From contig NZ_JARGDO010000023.1 of NCBI RefSeq assembly GCF_029211185.1, forward strand, positions 1 to 57,894: a stretch of DNA of 57,894 nucleotides, written 5' to 3'. Shown here piece by piece: positions 30,890-39,900 of this stretch. How positions within the stretch are numbered: position 1 is the stretch's first letter; each line of letters starts with the position of its first letter. The position numbers and the translations under genes were made by a program. The DNA comes from Tessaracoccus caeni. Lineage in GTDB: Bacteria; Actinomycetota; Actinomycetes; Propionibacteriales; Propionibacteriaceae. Under the pieces are notes generated by a model that saw only the letters and a program-made list of their open reading frames with translations, had not been told where the DNA came from and made no database searches.

Positions 30890-31971
30890 ATCTGATCTTG
30901 CGGGGCGCCACGCTAGTGGGCTCCGGTCCTGGTGACGTCTATGTCACCGATGGAAAGATCGCCGCCGAAGCGGCGGCGGATGCCCAGGTGGTGGATCTCG
31001 ACGGCGCGCTCCTCACGAGCGGACTGATCGACATCCACACCCACGTCTTCATCCCGGCCAAGACCTTGGGCCTGCCCGCCGACCGGGTCGGCATCACGCA
31101 GGGCGTCACCACCGTCGTCGACGCCGGCAGCGCTGGCGCCCGCGACTTCGACCGGTTCCGCGCCGAGGCGGTCGAGACCCAGAAGACCCGGGTGCTGTCG
31201 TGGCTCAACGTCTCCAGCATCGGCTTGGTGGATGGGCGTCACGAGCTGGTCGACCTGGCCAACGTCGATCTCGGTCGTTCGCTCGAGGTGATCGAGGCCA
31301 ATCGCGACCTGATCGTCGGCATCAAGGTGCGCATGTCGGGCTCCGTCGTGGGCGACAACGGCATCAAGCCGCTGGAGCTGGCCATCGAGCTCGGCGAACG
31401 CGCCGACCTTCCGGTACTGATCCACACGGGCAATCGTCCGCCCGAGATGTCGGACTGCCTGGACATGCTGCGCCCCGGCGACATCTGCTCGCACGCCTTC
31501 CACGGCAAGCCCGGCGGCATCATCGACGAGAACGGCGACGCCCGCCCGGCCGCGATCCGCGCCCATGAGCGCGGCGTGCTGTTCGACATCGGCCACGGCG
31601 AGGCCAGCCTGAACTTCTCGGTGATCGCCCGCGCCAAGGAACTCGGCCTGATCCCGCACACGATCAGCACCGATATCCACGAGGGCAACGTCGACGGTCC
31701 GGTGTTCTCGATGGCCGTCACCATGAGCAAGGCGCTCGCATTGGGGTTCAGCCTCGACCAGGTGCTCGCCTGGAGCACGACGGCGCCGGCCCGCGCGATC
31801 CGTCGACCAGAACTGGCCGACCTCAGCGTCGGGGCACCGGCCGATCTCACGGTGCTGCGCCTGGTGGAGGGCGAGTTCTCCTACCGCGACGCCGACACCA
31901 ACCCTCTCAACGGCCAGCAGGCCCTCGAACCCACCCACGTCATCAAGGATGGAGAACTCTATGTCGTATGA
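30886..31971 (+). CDS. Amidohydrolase/deacetylase family metallohydrolase (EF_0837-like)
   Basis: The 361-residue TIM-barrel hydrolase starts with the beta-sandwich strands of dihydroorotase-like enzymes. Metal ligands are visible: H51 and H53 in IDIHTHVF, the probable carbamylated lysine in GIKVRMSG, the histidine in LIHTGNRP, HAFHGKPGG and the aspartate in STDIHEG. Such enzymes remove acyl or carbamoyl groups or open cyclic amides. In this conserved operon it is followed by a lyase and an aldolase, so it may release an amino group for deamination, for example from an N-acylated amino sugar acid. That substrate is an inference. It is coupled to the regulator by ATGA and to the next gene by an 11-nt overlap. 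Confidence 0.88.
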   Translation: MNLILRGATLVGSGPGDVYVTDGKIAAEAAADAQVVDLDGALLTSGLIDIHTHVFIPAKTLGLPADRVGITQGVTTVVDAGSAGARDFDRFRAEAVETQKTRVLSWLNVSSIGLVDGRHELVDLANVDLGRSLEVIEANRDLIVGIKVRMSGSVVGDNGIKPLELAIELGERADLPVLIHTGNRPPEMSDCLDMLRPGDICSHAFHGKPGGIIDENGDARPAAIRAHERGVLFDIGHGEASLNFSVIARAKELGLIPHTISTDIHEGNVDGPVFSMAVTMSKALALGFSLDQVLAWSTTAPARAIRRPELADLSVGAPADLTVLRLVEGEFSYRDADTNPLNGQQALEPTHVIKDGELYVV

Positions 31972-32317
31972 CTCGAAGGCGCTCGCCGAGCAGATCCAGG
32001 AGAAGCTGCCCGAGCCGCTGCCCGACCTGAACGAACTGGTGCGCGCGCTCGATCAGATCGATCCGGGCCTGGAGAAGCGCGGCTGGAAGATGAACGACCT
32101 GCAGCGCCTCGCGCTCGGCACCCACCTGGCCGCCGCCGTGAAGCGCTTTGCCACCGGTGAACTCGTCGCCGAGATCGATGCGTCGCTGCTCGATCAGGTC
32201 TCTGCGGAGGCCACCGAGATGGCCGGCGAGATCCTCGCCCTGATCCAGAAGACCCCCGAAATCCAACCAGAGGAAAAGTTCCTCGTCGCCGTGCATCTCG
32301 ACTCGGCGCAGCTCTAA
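31961..32317 (+). CDS. Small PRD-domain-like protein (EF_0829 type)
   Basis: The 118-residue helical protein matches what I know of the small PRD-like proteins encoded next to SFCGS and DUF4310-4312 genes. Histidines that could be phosphorylated are in LALGTHLAAAVKR and in FLVAVHLDSAQL. The second start ATG (31961) is chosen because GGAG stands 6 nt before it. Its place in an operon with a PRD regulator suggests a phosphocarrier or regulatory partner rather than an enzyme. Confidence 0.72.
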   Translation: MSYDSKALAEQIQEKLPEPLPDLNELVRALDQIDPGLEKRGWKMNDLQRLALGTHLAAAVKRFATGELVAEIDASLLDQVSAEATEMAGEILALIQKTPEIQPEEKFLVAVHLDSAQL

Positions 32318-32335
32318 GAAACCAAGGAGAACACA

Positions 32336-32701
32336 ATGGCTATCAAGGTCGTTATCGGTCATCGGCTCGGCAAGGGCCAGCGCGTGGCAGAGGGCGTGAA
32401 GGAGGCCGGCGGCGAGCCGATCCTGATCCCGGGCCTCGGCGCGGACATGAAGCTCGGCGACGTGATGAACGAGCACAACGCCGACTTCGGCATCAGCTTC
32501 TGCGGCTCCGGCGGCGCCGGCGCGGTGACGGCGAACACCAAGTACGGCTACCCGATGGAGTTCTCGCTGCGCACCATCGACGCCGGCGTCACCGCCATCA
32601 AGAACGGCGCCCGCGTCGTCGGCTTCGGCTTCCTCGACCAGGAGGAGCTGGGTCGCCGCCTCACTGAGCAGTACGCCAAGACCCATCCCGAGGCCGGATG
32701 A
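32336..32701 (+). CDS. Glycine-rich SFCGS family protein
   Basis: The 121-residue cytoplasmic protein has the defining ISFCGSGGAGAVT segment (about residues 58-70), preceded by VVIGHRLGKGQ and GLGADMKLGDVM. The family (about 120 residues, TIGR03577 type) occurs in Gram-positive and Gram-negative bacteria in this same cluster and has no known function. The Cys-Gly-Ser-Gly loop after a beta strand recalls PTS EIIB phosphocysteine loops, which I note only as a hypothesis. AAGGAGAA precedes the ATG. The stop overlaps the next gene as ATGA. A second copy lies at 36493. Confidence 0.88.
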   Translation: MAIKVVIGHRLGKGQRVAEGVKEAGGEPILIPGLGADMKLGDVMNEHNADFGISFCGSGGAGAVTANTKYGYPMEFSLRTIDAGVTAIKNGARVVGFGFLDQEELGRRLTEQYAKTHPEAG

Positions 32702-33036
32702 TGCAAACCGAAGACCGCAAGGTCACCGTCACCGGCACGGGGGAGACTATGCAGCGCGCCTTCCAAGACGCGCTCAACTCCATGCGCAAGCAGCTGCTGA
32801 AGGGCAAGCCCGAGGCGCTGATGAAGGCCGACCCCGTCGAAGTGAAGGTGCTGAAAGCGGTACGGCACGTGTGGACCGAGAAGTTCTTCGGGCTGTTCTT
32901 CCAGCGTGAGCGGGAGAACCACATGATGACCATCCGGTTCACCGTGCGCGTGTCCTTCGTGGATCTCACCACCATCAACGTCACCGAGGTCAAAGAAAAC
33001 CCTCGGTGGACGCAACGAGTCCTTCAAATGAAGTAG
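32698..33036 (+). CDS. DUF4312 family protein
   Basis: The 112-residue soluble protein starts TEDRKVTVTGTGETMQRAFQ and has HVWTEKFFGLFF and NHMMTIRFTVRVSFVDL, which fit DUF4312 (EF_0831 type). No catalytic motif is evident. The protein always occurs with SFCGS, DUF4311 and DUF4310 partners as far as I know, suggesting a cytoplasmic component of one complex. It is coupled upstream by ATGA and followed by DUF4311 after 19 nt. Confidence 0.82.
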   Translation: MMQTEDRKVTVTGTGETMQRAFQDALNSMRKQLLKGKPEALMKADPVEVKVLKAVRHVWTEKFFGLFFQRERENHMMTIRFTVRVSFVDLTTINVTEVKENPRWTQRVLQMK

Positions 33037-33055
33037 AGAAAGGCGGACCTCTGAG

Positions 33056-33841
33056 ATGAGTACCGCAGTCATTCTCGCCGAGTCCCTGATCATCGGGGGC
33101 TTGGCGGGATTCGGCGCCAGTGCGGGCGCCGCCCGTATGTTCCATGCACCGACGGTGCAGGGCATGGGCGCCTTCCGTACCTTCGGCGAGCTGAACGCAT
33201 GTAAGGGCGACCCCGTCGCGCACTTCTCGTTCGGCCTCGGCTTCCTGTTCAACGCGTGGGCCTCCGTCGTGGGCGCCGGCGCGCTGACCCAGGACGTCGA
33301 TCACCGCATCATCCCCAACTGGGCGGCCGGCTCTCTGCTGCTGCGCAACAAGTCGGTGGAAGACACCCTGTACAACCCAAAGAAGATGGCCATCGCCGGT
33401 GCCATCGTCGGCGCGATCCTGGTGACCGTGCTGAACACCACCGCGGCCGGCGTCCCGACCGCCCTGCAGAGCGTGGCCACCCAGGTGCTCGGACAGGCGG
33501 CCGGCTGGCTGCTCAACCCGGTGATGCCGATCCTGTTCTGGATCGCCGCCCTTGACGCCGGAAAGAAGACCGGCATGTGGGGCACGATCCTCGGTGGCCT
33601 CTCGCACATGATCCTCGGCAACGCCGTTCCCGGCATCGTGCTGGGCATCCTGCAGGGCCAGAGCCTCGAAGCGAACGGCTGGAACAAGGTCAGCAAGATC
33701 ATGTGCTCCGCCATCGTGCTGCTGTTCCTGTTCAGCGGCTTCTTCCGTGGCTTCGACATCACCGTGCTCAACCAGATCGGCGCCACCGTGCCCGATTGGC
33801 TGATCAACGTTCACGCGCTCTTCGGATATGAGGTGAAGTAA
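33056..33841 (+). CDS. DUF4311 integral membrane protein
   Basis: The 261-residue membrane protein has roughly six to seven hydrophobic segments (about 8-28, 62-82, 112-132, 145-165, 178-205, 218-236). The glycine-rich opening GGLAGFGASAGAARMFHAP and the segment GDPVAHFSFGLGFLFNAW fit DUF4311 (EF_0832 type). It probably forms, with the next gene product, the membrane channel of an uncharacterised transporter. CGATTCC-type sugar-binding motifs of known permeases are not recognisable. It ends 0 nt before the DUF4310 start. Confidence 0.85.
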   Translation: MSTAVILAESLIIGGLAGFGASAGAARMFHAPTVQGMGAFRTFGELNACKGDPVAHFSFGLGFLFNAWASVVGAGALTQDVDHRIIPNWAAGSLLLRNKSVEDTLYNPKKMAIAGAIVGAILVTVLNTTAAGVPTALQSVATQVLGQAAGWLLNPVMPILFWIAALDAGKKTGMWGTILGGLSHMILGNAVPGIVLGILQGQSLEANGWNKVSKIMCSAIVLLFLFSGFFRGFDITVLNQIGATVPDWLINVHALFGYEVK

Positions 33842-34525
33842 ATGTCTGACATCGCTGCTGAGGCCGCACGGGCCGAGCAACTCCGCAAGAACTTCTGGTA
33901 CGCCGAATGGTCGTTCCCGATCTTCGTCGCCACCCTTTCCGCCGGCATCTTCGCGGGCACGCACCTGTACTACGTGTACAAGGTGGGAGCGTTCAACGAC
34001 ATTCCGATCGTCGCCCTGCTGGCCGCCGGCATGGCCGATCCCGCCCAGCTGGGAGCGGCGGCCGCCTTCGGTGCCAGCTTCCTGTTCGCCCGTGTGCTGG
34101 AGGGGCCGCTCGTCGGCATCCTCGACATCGGCGGCTCGCTGCAGACCGGCGTCGGCATCGGCATCCCGGCCCTGCTGCTCACCGCAGGCTTCACGGCGCC
34201 GCTGGAGAGCTTCCCGCTGTCGCTGCTGGTCGGTGGCGCGATCGGTCTGGTGATCGGCCTGATCATCATCGTGATCCGCAAGTTCACGGTGAATGCGTCG
34301 GAGACGACCTACGGCACCGAGATCATGATGGGCGCCGGCAACGCGGCGGGCCAGTACCTCGGCCCGCTGATCGTGATCGCCGCGTGCATGGCCTCCGCAC
34401 CCGTCGGCCTCGGCGCGACGATCGGCGCGGCCATCGCGTACTACTTCAAGAAGCCCATTCCGGGCGGCGCCATCCTCGGCGCCATGCTGATGGGCATGAT
34501 TTTCCCATTGGCCATTCCGGAATGA
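33842..34525 (+). CDS. DUF4310 integral membrane protein
   Basis: The 227-residue protein has about six membrane segments (about 22-45, 55-80, 92-112, 130-150, 165-190 and 200-225). ARVLEGPLVGILDIGGSLQTGVGIG and MMGAGNAAGQYLGPL are conserved-looking loops of DUF4310 (EF_0833 type). Paired with DUF4311, it suggests a two-membrane-subunit transporter. The stop overlaps the lyase start as ATGA, so transporter and catabolic genes are coupled. Confidence 0.85.
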   Translation: MSDIAAEAARAEQLRKNFWYAEWSFPIFVATLSAGIFAGTHLYYVYKVGAFNDIPIVALLAAGMADPAQLGAAAAFGASFLFARVLEGPLVGILDIGGSLQTGVGIGIPALLLTAGFTAPLESFPLSLLVGGAIGLVIGLIIIVIRKFTVNASETTYGTEIMMGAGNAAGQYLGPLIVIAACMASAPVGLGATIGAAIAYYFKKPIPGGAILGAMLMGMIFPLAIPE

Positions 34526-35628
34526 GCGTCTTCGAACAGATCGGCTGCCGTCCGATCATCAACGCGAGCGGCAAGATGACCGCCCTCGGAGCCAGCGCCG
34601 TCAGTCCCACCGTGGCTGCGGCGTTGGCCGAGGCCTCGCAGGACTACGTCGAGATCAAGGAGCTGCTGGTGCGCGCCGGCCGCGTGATCGCGGAGGCCAC
34701 GGGCACGCCCGACGGTTGCCCGGCCACGGGCGCCGCCGGCGCGATCGTGATCGGCGTGGCCGGCGTGATCGCGGGTGAGGATCTCACCCGGATCGAAGCG
34801 GTCCCGAACGTGGTGGGTGTGCCCAACGAGGTGATCATCCAGAAGGGCCAGGTGGTGAACTTCGGCTCCTCGATCACCCAGCTGATCCGCATCGCCGGCG
34901 GCGTGCCGGTGGAGGTGGGGCAGGCCAACCACGTCGAACCCGAGCACATCAGCGGCGCCATCGGTCCGAACACCGCGGCGCTGTTGTACGTGAAGTCGCA
35001 CCATGCGGTCCAGAAGGGCATGGTGTCGGTGGAGGAGATGTCCGAGATCGCCAAGGCGCACAACCTGCCCCTGCTGGTCGACGCTGCGGCCGAAGAGGAC
35101 TTCGGCCAGTACTACCGCAAGGGCGGCGACCTGGTGTTCTGCTCGGGAGGCAAGTCGCTGAACGGGCCGACGTCCGGCTTCCTCTGCGGCCGGGCCGACC
35201 TGGTGGCTGCGGCGCGCGCGCAGTATGCGGGCGTCGGGCGTCCGATGAAGGTGGGCAAGGAGGCTGTCATGGCCCTCTGCGCCGCCCTCATCGAGTACCC
35301 GAATCGTCCGGACGTGTCCGGCCAGCAGCGCGACCGCATGCAGTGGCTCTGCGACGAGGTGAACACGGTGCCCGGCTTGAAGGGCTCCATCCTGGCCGAC
35401 GAGGCGGGGCGTGCGATCTACCGCGCCCAGATCGTCGTCGACCCGGAGGCCTTCGGCATGGACGCCATCGAACTCACCACGCGCCTCAAGCAGGGCACCC
35501 CGGCGATCTTCACCCGCGACTATTACGCGAACACCGGGTCGTTCCAGGTGGATCCCCGGCCGTTGCGCGACGGTCAAGAAACTGAGATCGCGGCCGCCAT
35601 CGTGGCGCTCGCGAAGAAGGAGAACTGA
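34522..35628 (+). CDS. DgaE-family PLP-dependent ammonia lyase (SelA-like fold)
   Basis: The 368-residue fold-type I PLP enzyme has VFCSGGKSLNGPTSG, with the Schiff-base lysine. PLLVDAAAEED carries the PLP-contacting Asp, and GCRPIINASGKMTALGAS is at the start. It resembles DgaE of Salmonella, which deaminates D-glucosaminate 6-phosphate to 2-keto-3-deoxygluconate 6-phosphate. With a KDGP aldolase next to it, the same or an analogous 2-amino-2-deoxy sugar acid phosphate is the likely substrate. No Dga-type mannose-family PTS genes are present; DUF4310-4312 and SFCGS occupy that place. Confidence 0.85.
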   Translation: MSVFEQIGCRPIINASGKMTALGASAVSPTVAAALAEASQDYVEIKELLVRAGRVIAEATGTPDGCPATGAAGAIVIGVAGVIAGEDLTRIEAVPNVVGVPNEVIIQKGQVVNFGSSITQLIRIAGGVPVEVGQANHVEPEHISGAIGPNTAALLYVKSHHAVQKGMVSVEEMSEIAKAHNLPLLVDAAAEEDFGQYYRKGGDLVFCSGGKSLNGPTSGFLCGRADLVAAARAQYAGVGRPMKVGKEAVMALCAALIEYPNRPDVSGQQRDRMQWLCDEVNTVPGLKGSILADEAGRAIYRAQIVVDPEAFGMDAIELTTRLKQGTPAIFTRDYYANTGSFQVDPRPLRDGQETEIAAAIVALAKKEN

Positions 35629-36350
35629 TGTCCAAGATCGAACTCAACGTCCTGGCCAAGGACCTCGACAACGCGGTGGCCGTCACCCAGGCGGCGGAGG
35701 GCAACGTCTACGTCGGCGTGCTCACCAAGAACTTCGACACCGTCGATGAGGCCGTGGCCCAGGTCAAGGCCTATACCGCCGCGGGCGTGCGGGTCTCCGT
35801 CGGCCTCGGTGCCGGCGATCCGGCGATGTGGCGGCGCGTGGTCGACGTCTCCGTCGCGACGCTGCCCGCCCACGTCAATCAGGTGTATCCCGCCGCCGGC
35901 CTCACCGTCGGCGCGCTGGAGGTGGCCGGCGCCACTGACACCTGGGTGAACGCGCTGATCACCCCGGGCTCCAAGCCGGGTCTGGTCCGGGTGGGCACGG
36001 GACCGAACAGCGTCGGCTTTGACGGCGAGGTCTCGGCCGAGCAGGCCGCGGCCCTGGTGGCCGAGGTGGGCATCGCCAGCGTGAAGTTCTACCCGATCGG
36101 TGGCACCACGCAGCTCGATCACCTGACCGCGATGGTGAAGGCGGCTGTCGCGGCCGGCGTGCCGATCTTCGAGCCCACGGGCGGCATCGACGTCGAGAAC
36201 TACGATGTCGTCGTCAGCACCTGCCTTGAGGCCGGTGCCACGCACGTGGTGCCGCACATCTACACGTCGATCGTCGACAAGGCGTCGGGCAACACCATCC
36301 CCGAGCTGGTGACGCTGCTCAACGAGAAGTCCGCGGCGCTGCTCTCCTGA
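35628..36350 (+). CDS. DgaF-like 2-keto-3-deoxy-6-phosphogluconate (KDGP) aldolase
   Basis: The 240-residue TIM-barrel aldolase fits the EF_0839/DgaF family. It has NVYVGVLTKNFDTVDEAV, SVGLGAGDPAMWRRV, and the segment IASVKFYPIGGT with the presumed Schiff-base lysine. FEPTGGIDVENYD at the phosphate-binding end is also present. It would split 2-keto-3-deoxy-6-phosphogluconate into pyruvate and glyceraldehyde 3-phosphate. TGATG overlap with the lyase gene. It is the last gene before a strong terminator. Confidence 0.87.
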   Translation: MSKIELNVLAKDLDNAVAVTQAAEGNVYVGVLTKNFDTVDEAVAQVKAYTAAGVRVSVGLGAGDPAMWRRVVDVSVATLPAHVNQVYPAAGLTVGALEVAGATDTWVNALITPGSKPGLVRVGTGPNSVGFDGEVSAEQAAALVAEVGIASVKFYPIGGTTQLDHLTAMVKAAVAAGVPIFEPTGGIDVENYDVVVSTCLEAGATHVVPHIYTSIVDKASGNTIPELVTLLNEKSAALLS

Positions 36351-36362
36351 GTCAGGCCAACG

Positions 36363-36396
36363 AGGCCCCGGAGCTCCCACAGGAGTTTCGGGGCCT
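36363..36396 (+). terminator. Hairpin terminator closing the DUF4310-4312 operon
   Basis: AGGCCCCG at 36363 pairs with CGGGGCCT ending at 36396, and AGCTCC with GGAG inside, around a CACA loop. TTCTGG follows. It starts 12 nt after the aldolase stop. Confidence 0.8.
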
Positions 36397-36492
36397 TCTG
36401 GCATGCCTGCGAGGGGCATCCAGTAGGGTGTGGCCAAGCAACGGAGCAATGGATGCCCAGGACACGGCACGGCTCCGAGAAGGAGTGAACAA

Positions 36493-36858
36493 GTGGCTAT
36501 CAAAGTTGTCATCGGCCATCGTCTTGGCAAGGGTCAGGCGGCGGCCGAGGGGGTGAAGCAGGCCGGGGGCGAGGCGATCGTGATCCCGGGCCTCGGCGCG
36601 GACATGAAGCTCGGCGACGTGATGCAGGAGAACGACGCGGATCTCGGCATCAGCTTCTGCGGCTCGGGCGGCGCCGGTGCCGTGACGGCGTCCACCAAGT
36701 ACGGGTACAAGATGGAGTTCCAGCTGCGCACCATCGAGGCCGGTCTTGAGGCGGTCCGCAATGGTGCTCGGGTGATCGGCTTCGGCTTCATCGACGAAGA
36801 GGAGCTGGGGCGCCGGGTCACCGAGGAGTACGCCAAGCTGCACCCCGAGAAGGCCTGA
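36493..36858 (+). CDS. Second glycine-rich SFCGS family protein (orphan paralogue)
   Basis: The 121-residue protein is a close paralogue of the one at 32336. It has the same length, the same VVIGHRLGKGQ opening, the same GLGADMKLGDVM and the same ISFCGSGGAGAVT loop, with changes mostly near the C-terminus (EEELGRRVTEEYAKLHPEKA). The GTG at 36493 is preceded by GAAGGAGTG. It stands alone, after the operon terminator and before metH, so it may be expressed under a different condition. Confidence 0.87.
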   Translation: MAIKVVIGHRLGKGQAAAEGVKQAGGEAIVIPGLGADMKLGDVMQENDADLGISFCGSGGAGAVTASTKYGYKMEFQLRTIEAGLEAVRNGARVIGFGFIDEEELGRRVTEEYAKLHPEKA

Positions 36859-36883
36859 GCAGTTTTCTCCGAAGTGAGGCTGG

Positions 36884-36911
36884 TTCGTTCACTCAGCCGG
36901 GAGTGAACGAA
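36884..36911. promoter_or_regulatory. Perfect 11-bp inverted repeat upstream of metH
   Basis: TTCGTTCACTC (36884-36894) and GAGTGAACGAA (36901-36911) are separated by AGCCGG. The stem is less GC-rich than its surroundings and has no T-run after it, so a repressor or activator site is as likely as a terminator. It lies 37 nt before the metH start. Confidence 0.55.
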
Positions 36912-36948
36912 TCGGCGCTCGCAGTGCCGGACGCATTATGGTGATCCG

Positions 36949-39900
36949 GTGCCAAAGTCTTTCAAGGAACTGCTCGGATCTCGTGTGCTCGTCGCCGACG
37001 GGGCCATGGGCACCATGCTGCAATCCTTCGGAGACCTCAGTCTGGAGGAGGACTTCCAGAATCTCGAGGGCTGCAACGAGGTGCTCAATGTCACCCGCCC
37101 CGACGTGGTGGGTGCGGTGCATCGTGCCTACCTGGAGGCGGGTGCCGACTGCATCGAGACCAACAGCTTCGGCACCAACCTCGCGGCGCTGAACGAGTAC
37201 GGCATCGTCGATCGGCTGGAGGAACTGGCCGAGGCGGCGGCGCGGATCGCACGGGAGGCCGCCGACGAGTTCTCCACGGAGGACAAGCCGCGTTTCGTGC
37301 TGGGGTCCGTCGGTCCTGGCACCAAGCTGCCGACGCTAGGCCACGTCACCTTCGCCGAGATTCGCGACGCCTACCAGCTCCAGATGAGCGCCATGATCAG
37401 CGGCGGCATCGACGCCGTGCTGATCGAGACCTGTCAGGATCTGCTGCAGGCCAAGGCCGCCGTGATCGCCGCCAAGCGGGCCCGCGAGGAGGCGGGCGTC
37501 GAGCTGCCGATCCTGGTCAACGTGACGGTGGAGACCACCGGCACCATGCTGTTGGGGTCTGAGATCGGCGCGGCGCTCGTCGCCCTGGAAGCGCTGGGCA
37601 TCGATTGCATCGGTCTCAACTGCGCCACCGGTCCGGCCGAGATGAGCGAGCACCTGCGTCATCTCTCGCGGCGTGCCGGCATCCAGGTGGGTGCCATGCC
37701 CAACGCCGGCCTGCCCGAGCTCACGGCCGACGGAGCGCGCTACCCGCTGGGGCCCGAGGGGCTGGCCGAAGCTCTGGGCCTGTATCTGGACGAGTTCGGA
37801 CTTGCGCTGATCGGCGGCTGCTGCGGCACGACGCCCGAGCACATCCGGCTGCTCGCTGAGGGCTACTCGGGCCGTCCAGTTGCGACGCGCACCCCGCAGA
37901 TCGAGGAGGCCTCCTCGTCGCTCTACATCGAGGTGCCCTTCGCGCAGGACGCGTCGTACCTCAACATCGGCGAGCGCACCAACGCCAACGGCTCCAAGGT
38001 GTTCCGCGAGGCCATGCTTGCCGGCAACTGGGACGAGTGCGTCGAGATCGCCAAGTCCCAGGCCCGCGACGGCGCGCACGTGCTGGATCTCTGCGTCGAC
38101 TACGTGGGCCGCGACGGCGCGGCCGACATGTCGGAGCTGGCGTTCCGGCTGTCCACCGCTGTGACGCTGCCCGTCGTGCTCGATTCCACCGAGCCGCACG
38201 TCCTCGAGGCCGGCCTCGAGCGTCTCGCCGGGCGCTGCATCATCAACTCGGTCAACTACGAGGACGGTGACGGTCCCGAGAGCCGCTTCGGCCGGATCAT
38301 GCCGATGGTGCGCGAGCATGGCGCCGCGGTCGTGGCGCTGACCATCGACGAGGAGGGCCAGGCCCGTACCGCCGAGTGGAAGGTGCGCGTCGCGTCGCGG
38401 CTCATCGACGACCTGGTCGACAACTGGGGCATGAGGGTGGGCGACATCCTGGTCGATGCCCTGACGTTCCCGATCGCGACCGGCCAGGAGGAGACGCGCA
38501 AGGACGGCCTGGAGACCATCAACGCGATCCGCGAGCTGAAGCGGCGCTACCCGGGCGTGCGCACCACGCTGGGCCTGTCGAACATTTCCTTCGGCCTCAA
38601 TCCCGCGGCTCGCATCGTGCTGAACTCCGTGTTCCTGCACGAGTGCGTGCAGGCAGGCCTGGACTCGGCGATCGTGCATTCGGCCAAGATCCTGCCGATG
38701 GATCGCATCCCGGAGGATCAGCGTCAGGTGGCGCTGGATATGGTCTACGACCGACGCGCCGAGGGCTACGACCCGCTCAGCCGTTTCCTCGAGATGTTCG
38801 AGGGCGTCACCGCCGCGTCGGCGCGTCAGAGTCGCGCTGCCGAGCTGGCAGCCCTGCCGTTGGCCGAGCGCCTGCAGCGCCGGATCATCGACGGCGAAGG
38901 CAAGGGCCTCAGCGAGGATCTGGACGAGGCGCTCGGCGGCAAGCCCGCGCTGGAGATCATCAACGAGGATCTGCTGGCCGGCATGAAGGTGGTCGGTGAG
39001 CTGTTCGGCTCGGGCAAGATGCAGCTGCCGTTCGTGCTGCAGTCGGCCGAGGTGATGAAGACCGCGGTGGCCTATCTGGAGCCGCACATGGAGAAGTCGG
39101 ACGGGTCCGGCAAGGGAACCCTGGTGCTGGCGACGGTGCGCGGCGACGTGCACGACATCGGCAAGAACCTGGTCGACATCATCGTCAGCAACAACGGCTA
39201 CACGGTGATCAACATCGGCATCAAGCAGCCGGTGCAGGCGATCATCGAGGCCGCCGAGAAGCACAATGCCGACGTGATCGGCATGTCCGGCCTGCTGGTG
39301 AAGTCGACGCTCGTGATGAAGGACAACCTGCTCGAGCTCAACCGGCTGGGGCTGGGGGAGAAGTACCCGGTGCTGCTCGGCGGTGCCGCGCTGACAAGGG
39401 CCTTCGTCGAGCACGATCTCAATGACATTTTCGACGGCGAGGTGCGCTACGCCAAGGACGCGTTCGAGGGTCTGGCCCTGATGGATGCCGTGATGGCCGT
39501 GAAGAACGGCGTCGAGGGCGCCGCGCTGCCGCAGCCCAAGCGTCGCCGCTACGCCAAGGTGGAGGTGGCCGACGACCAGGCCGACGAGCCGGGCCTGCGC
39601 TCCGATGTGGCCCGTCGCATCGACGTGCCGACGCCCCCGTTCTGGGGCACCCGTGTGGTCAAGGGCATCCCGTTCGCCGACGTGCTCCAGTGGCTGGACC
39701 ATCGCGCCACCTTCATGGGGCAGTGGGGGCTGAAGTCGCTGCGCGGCGGCCCGTCGTACGAGGAGCTGGTGGAGACCGAAGGTCTGCCCCGGCTGCGCAT
39801 GTGGGCCGACCGGATCAAGACCGACAAGCTGGCCAACTTCGCCGTCGTCTACGGCTACTTCCCGGTGCACTCCTCGGGCAACGACCTGATCGTCTTCGAT

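Noticed and set aside
36859..36948. Cobalamin riboswitch before metH
   Set aside because: The region is too short and has no B12-box-like sequence; only an inverted repeat is present.
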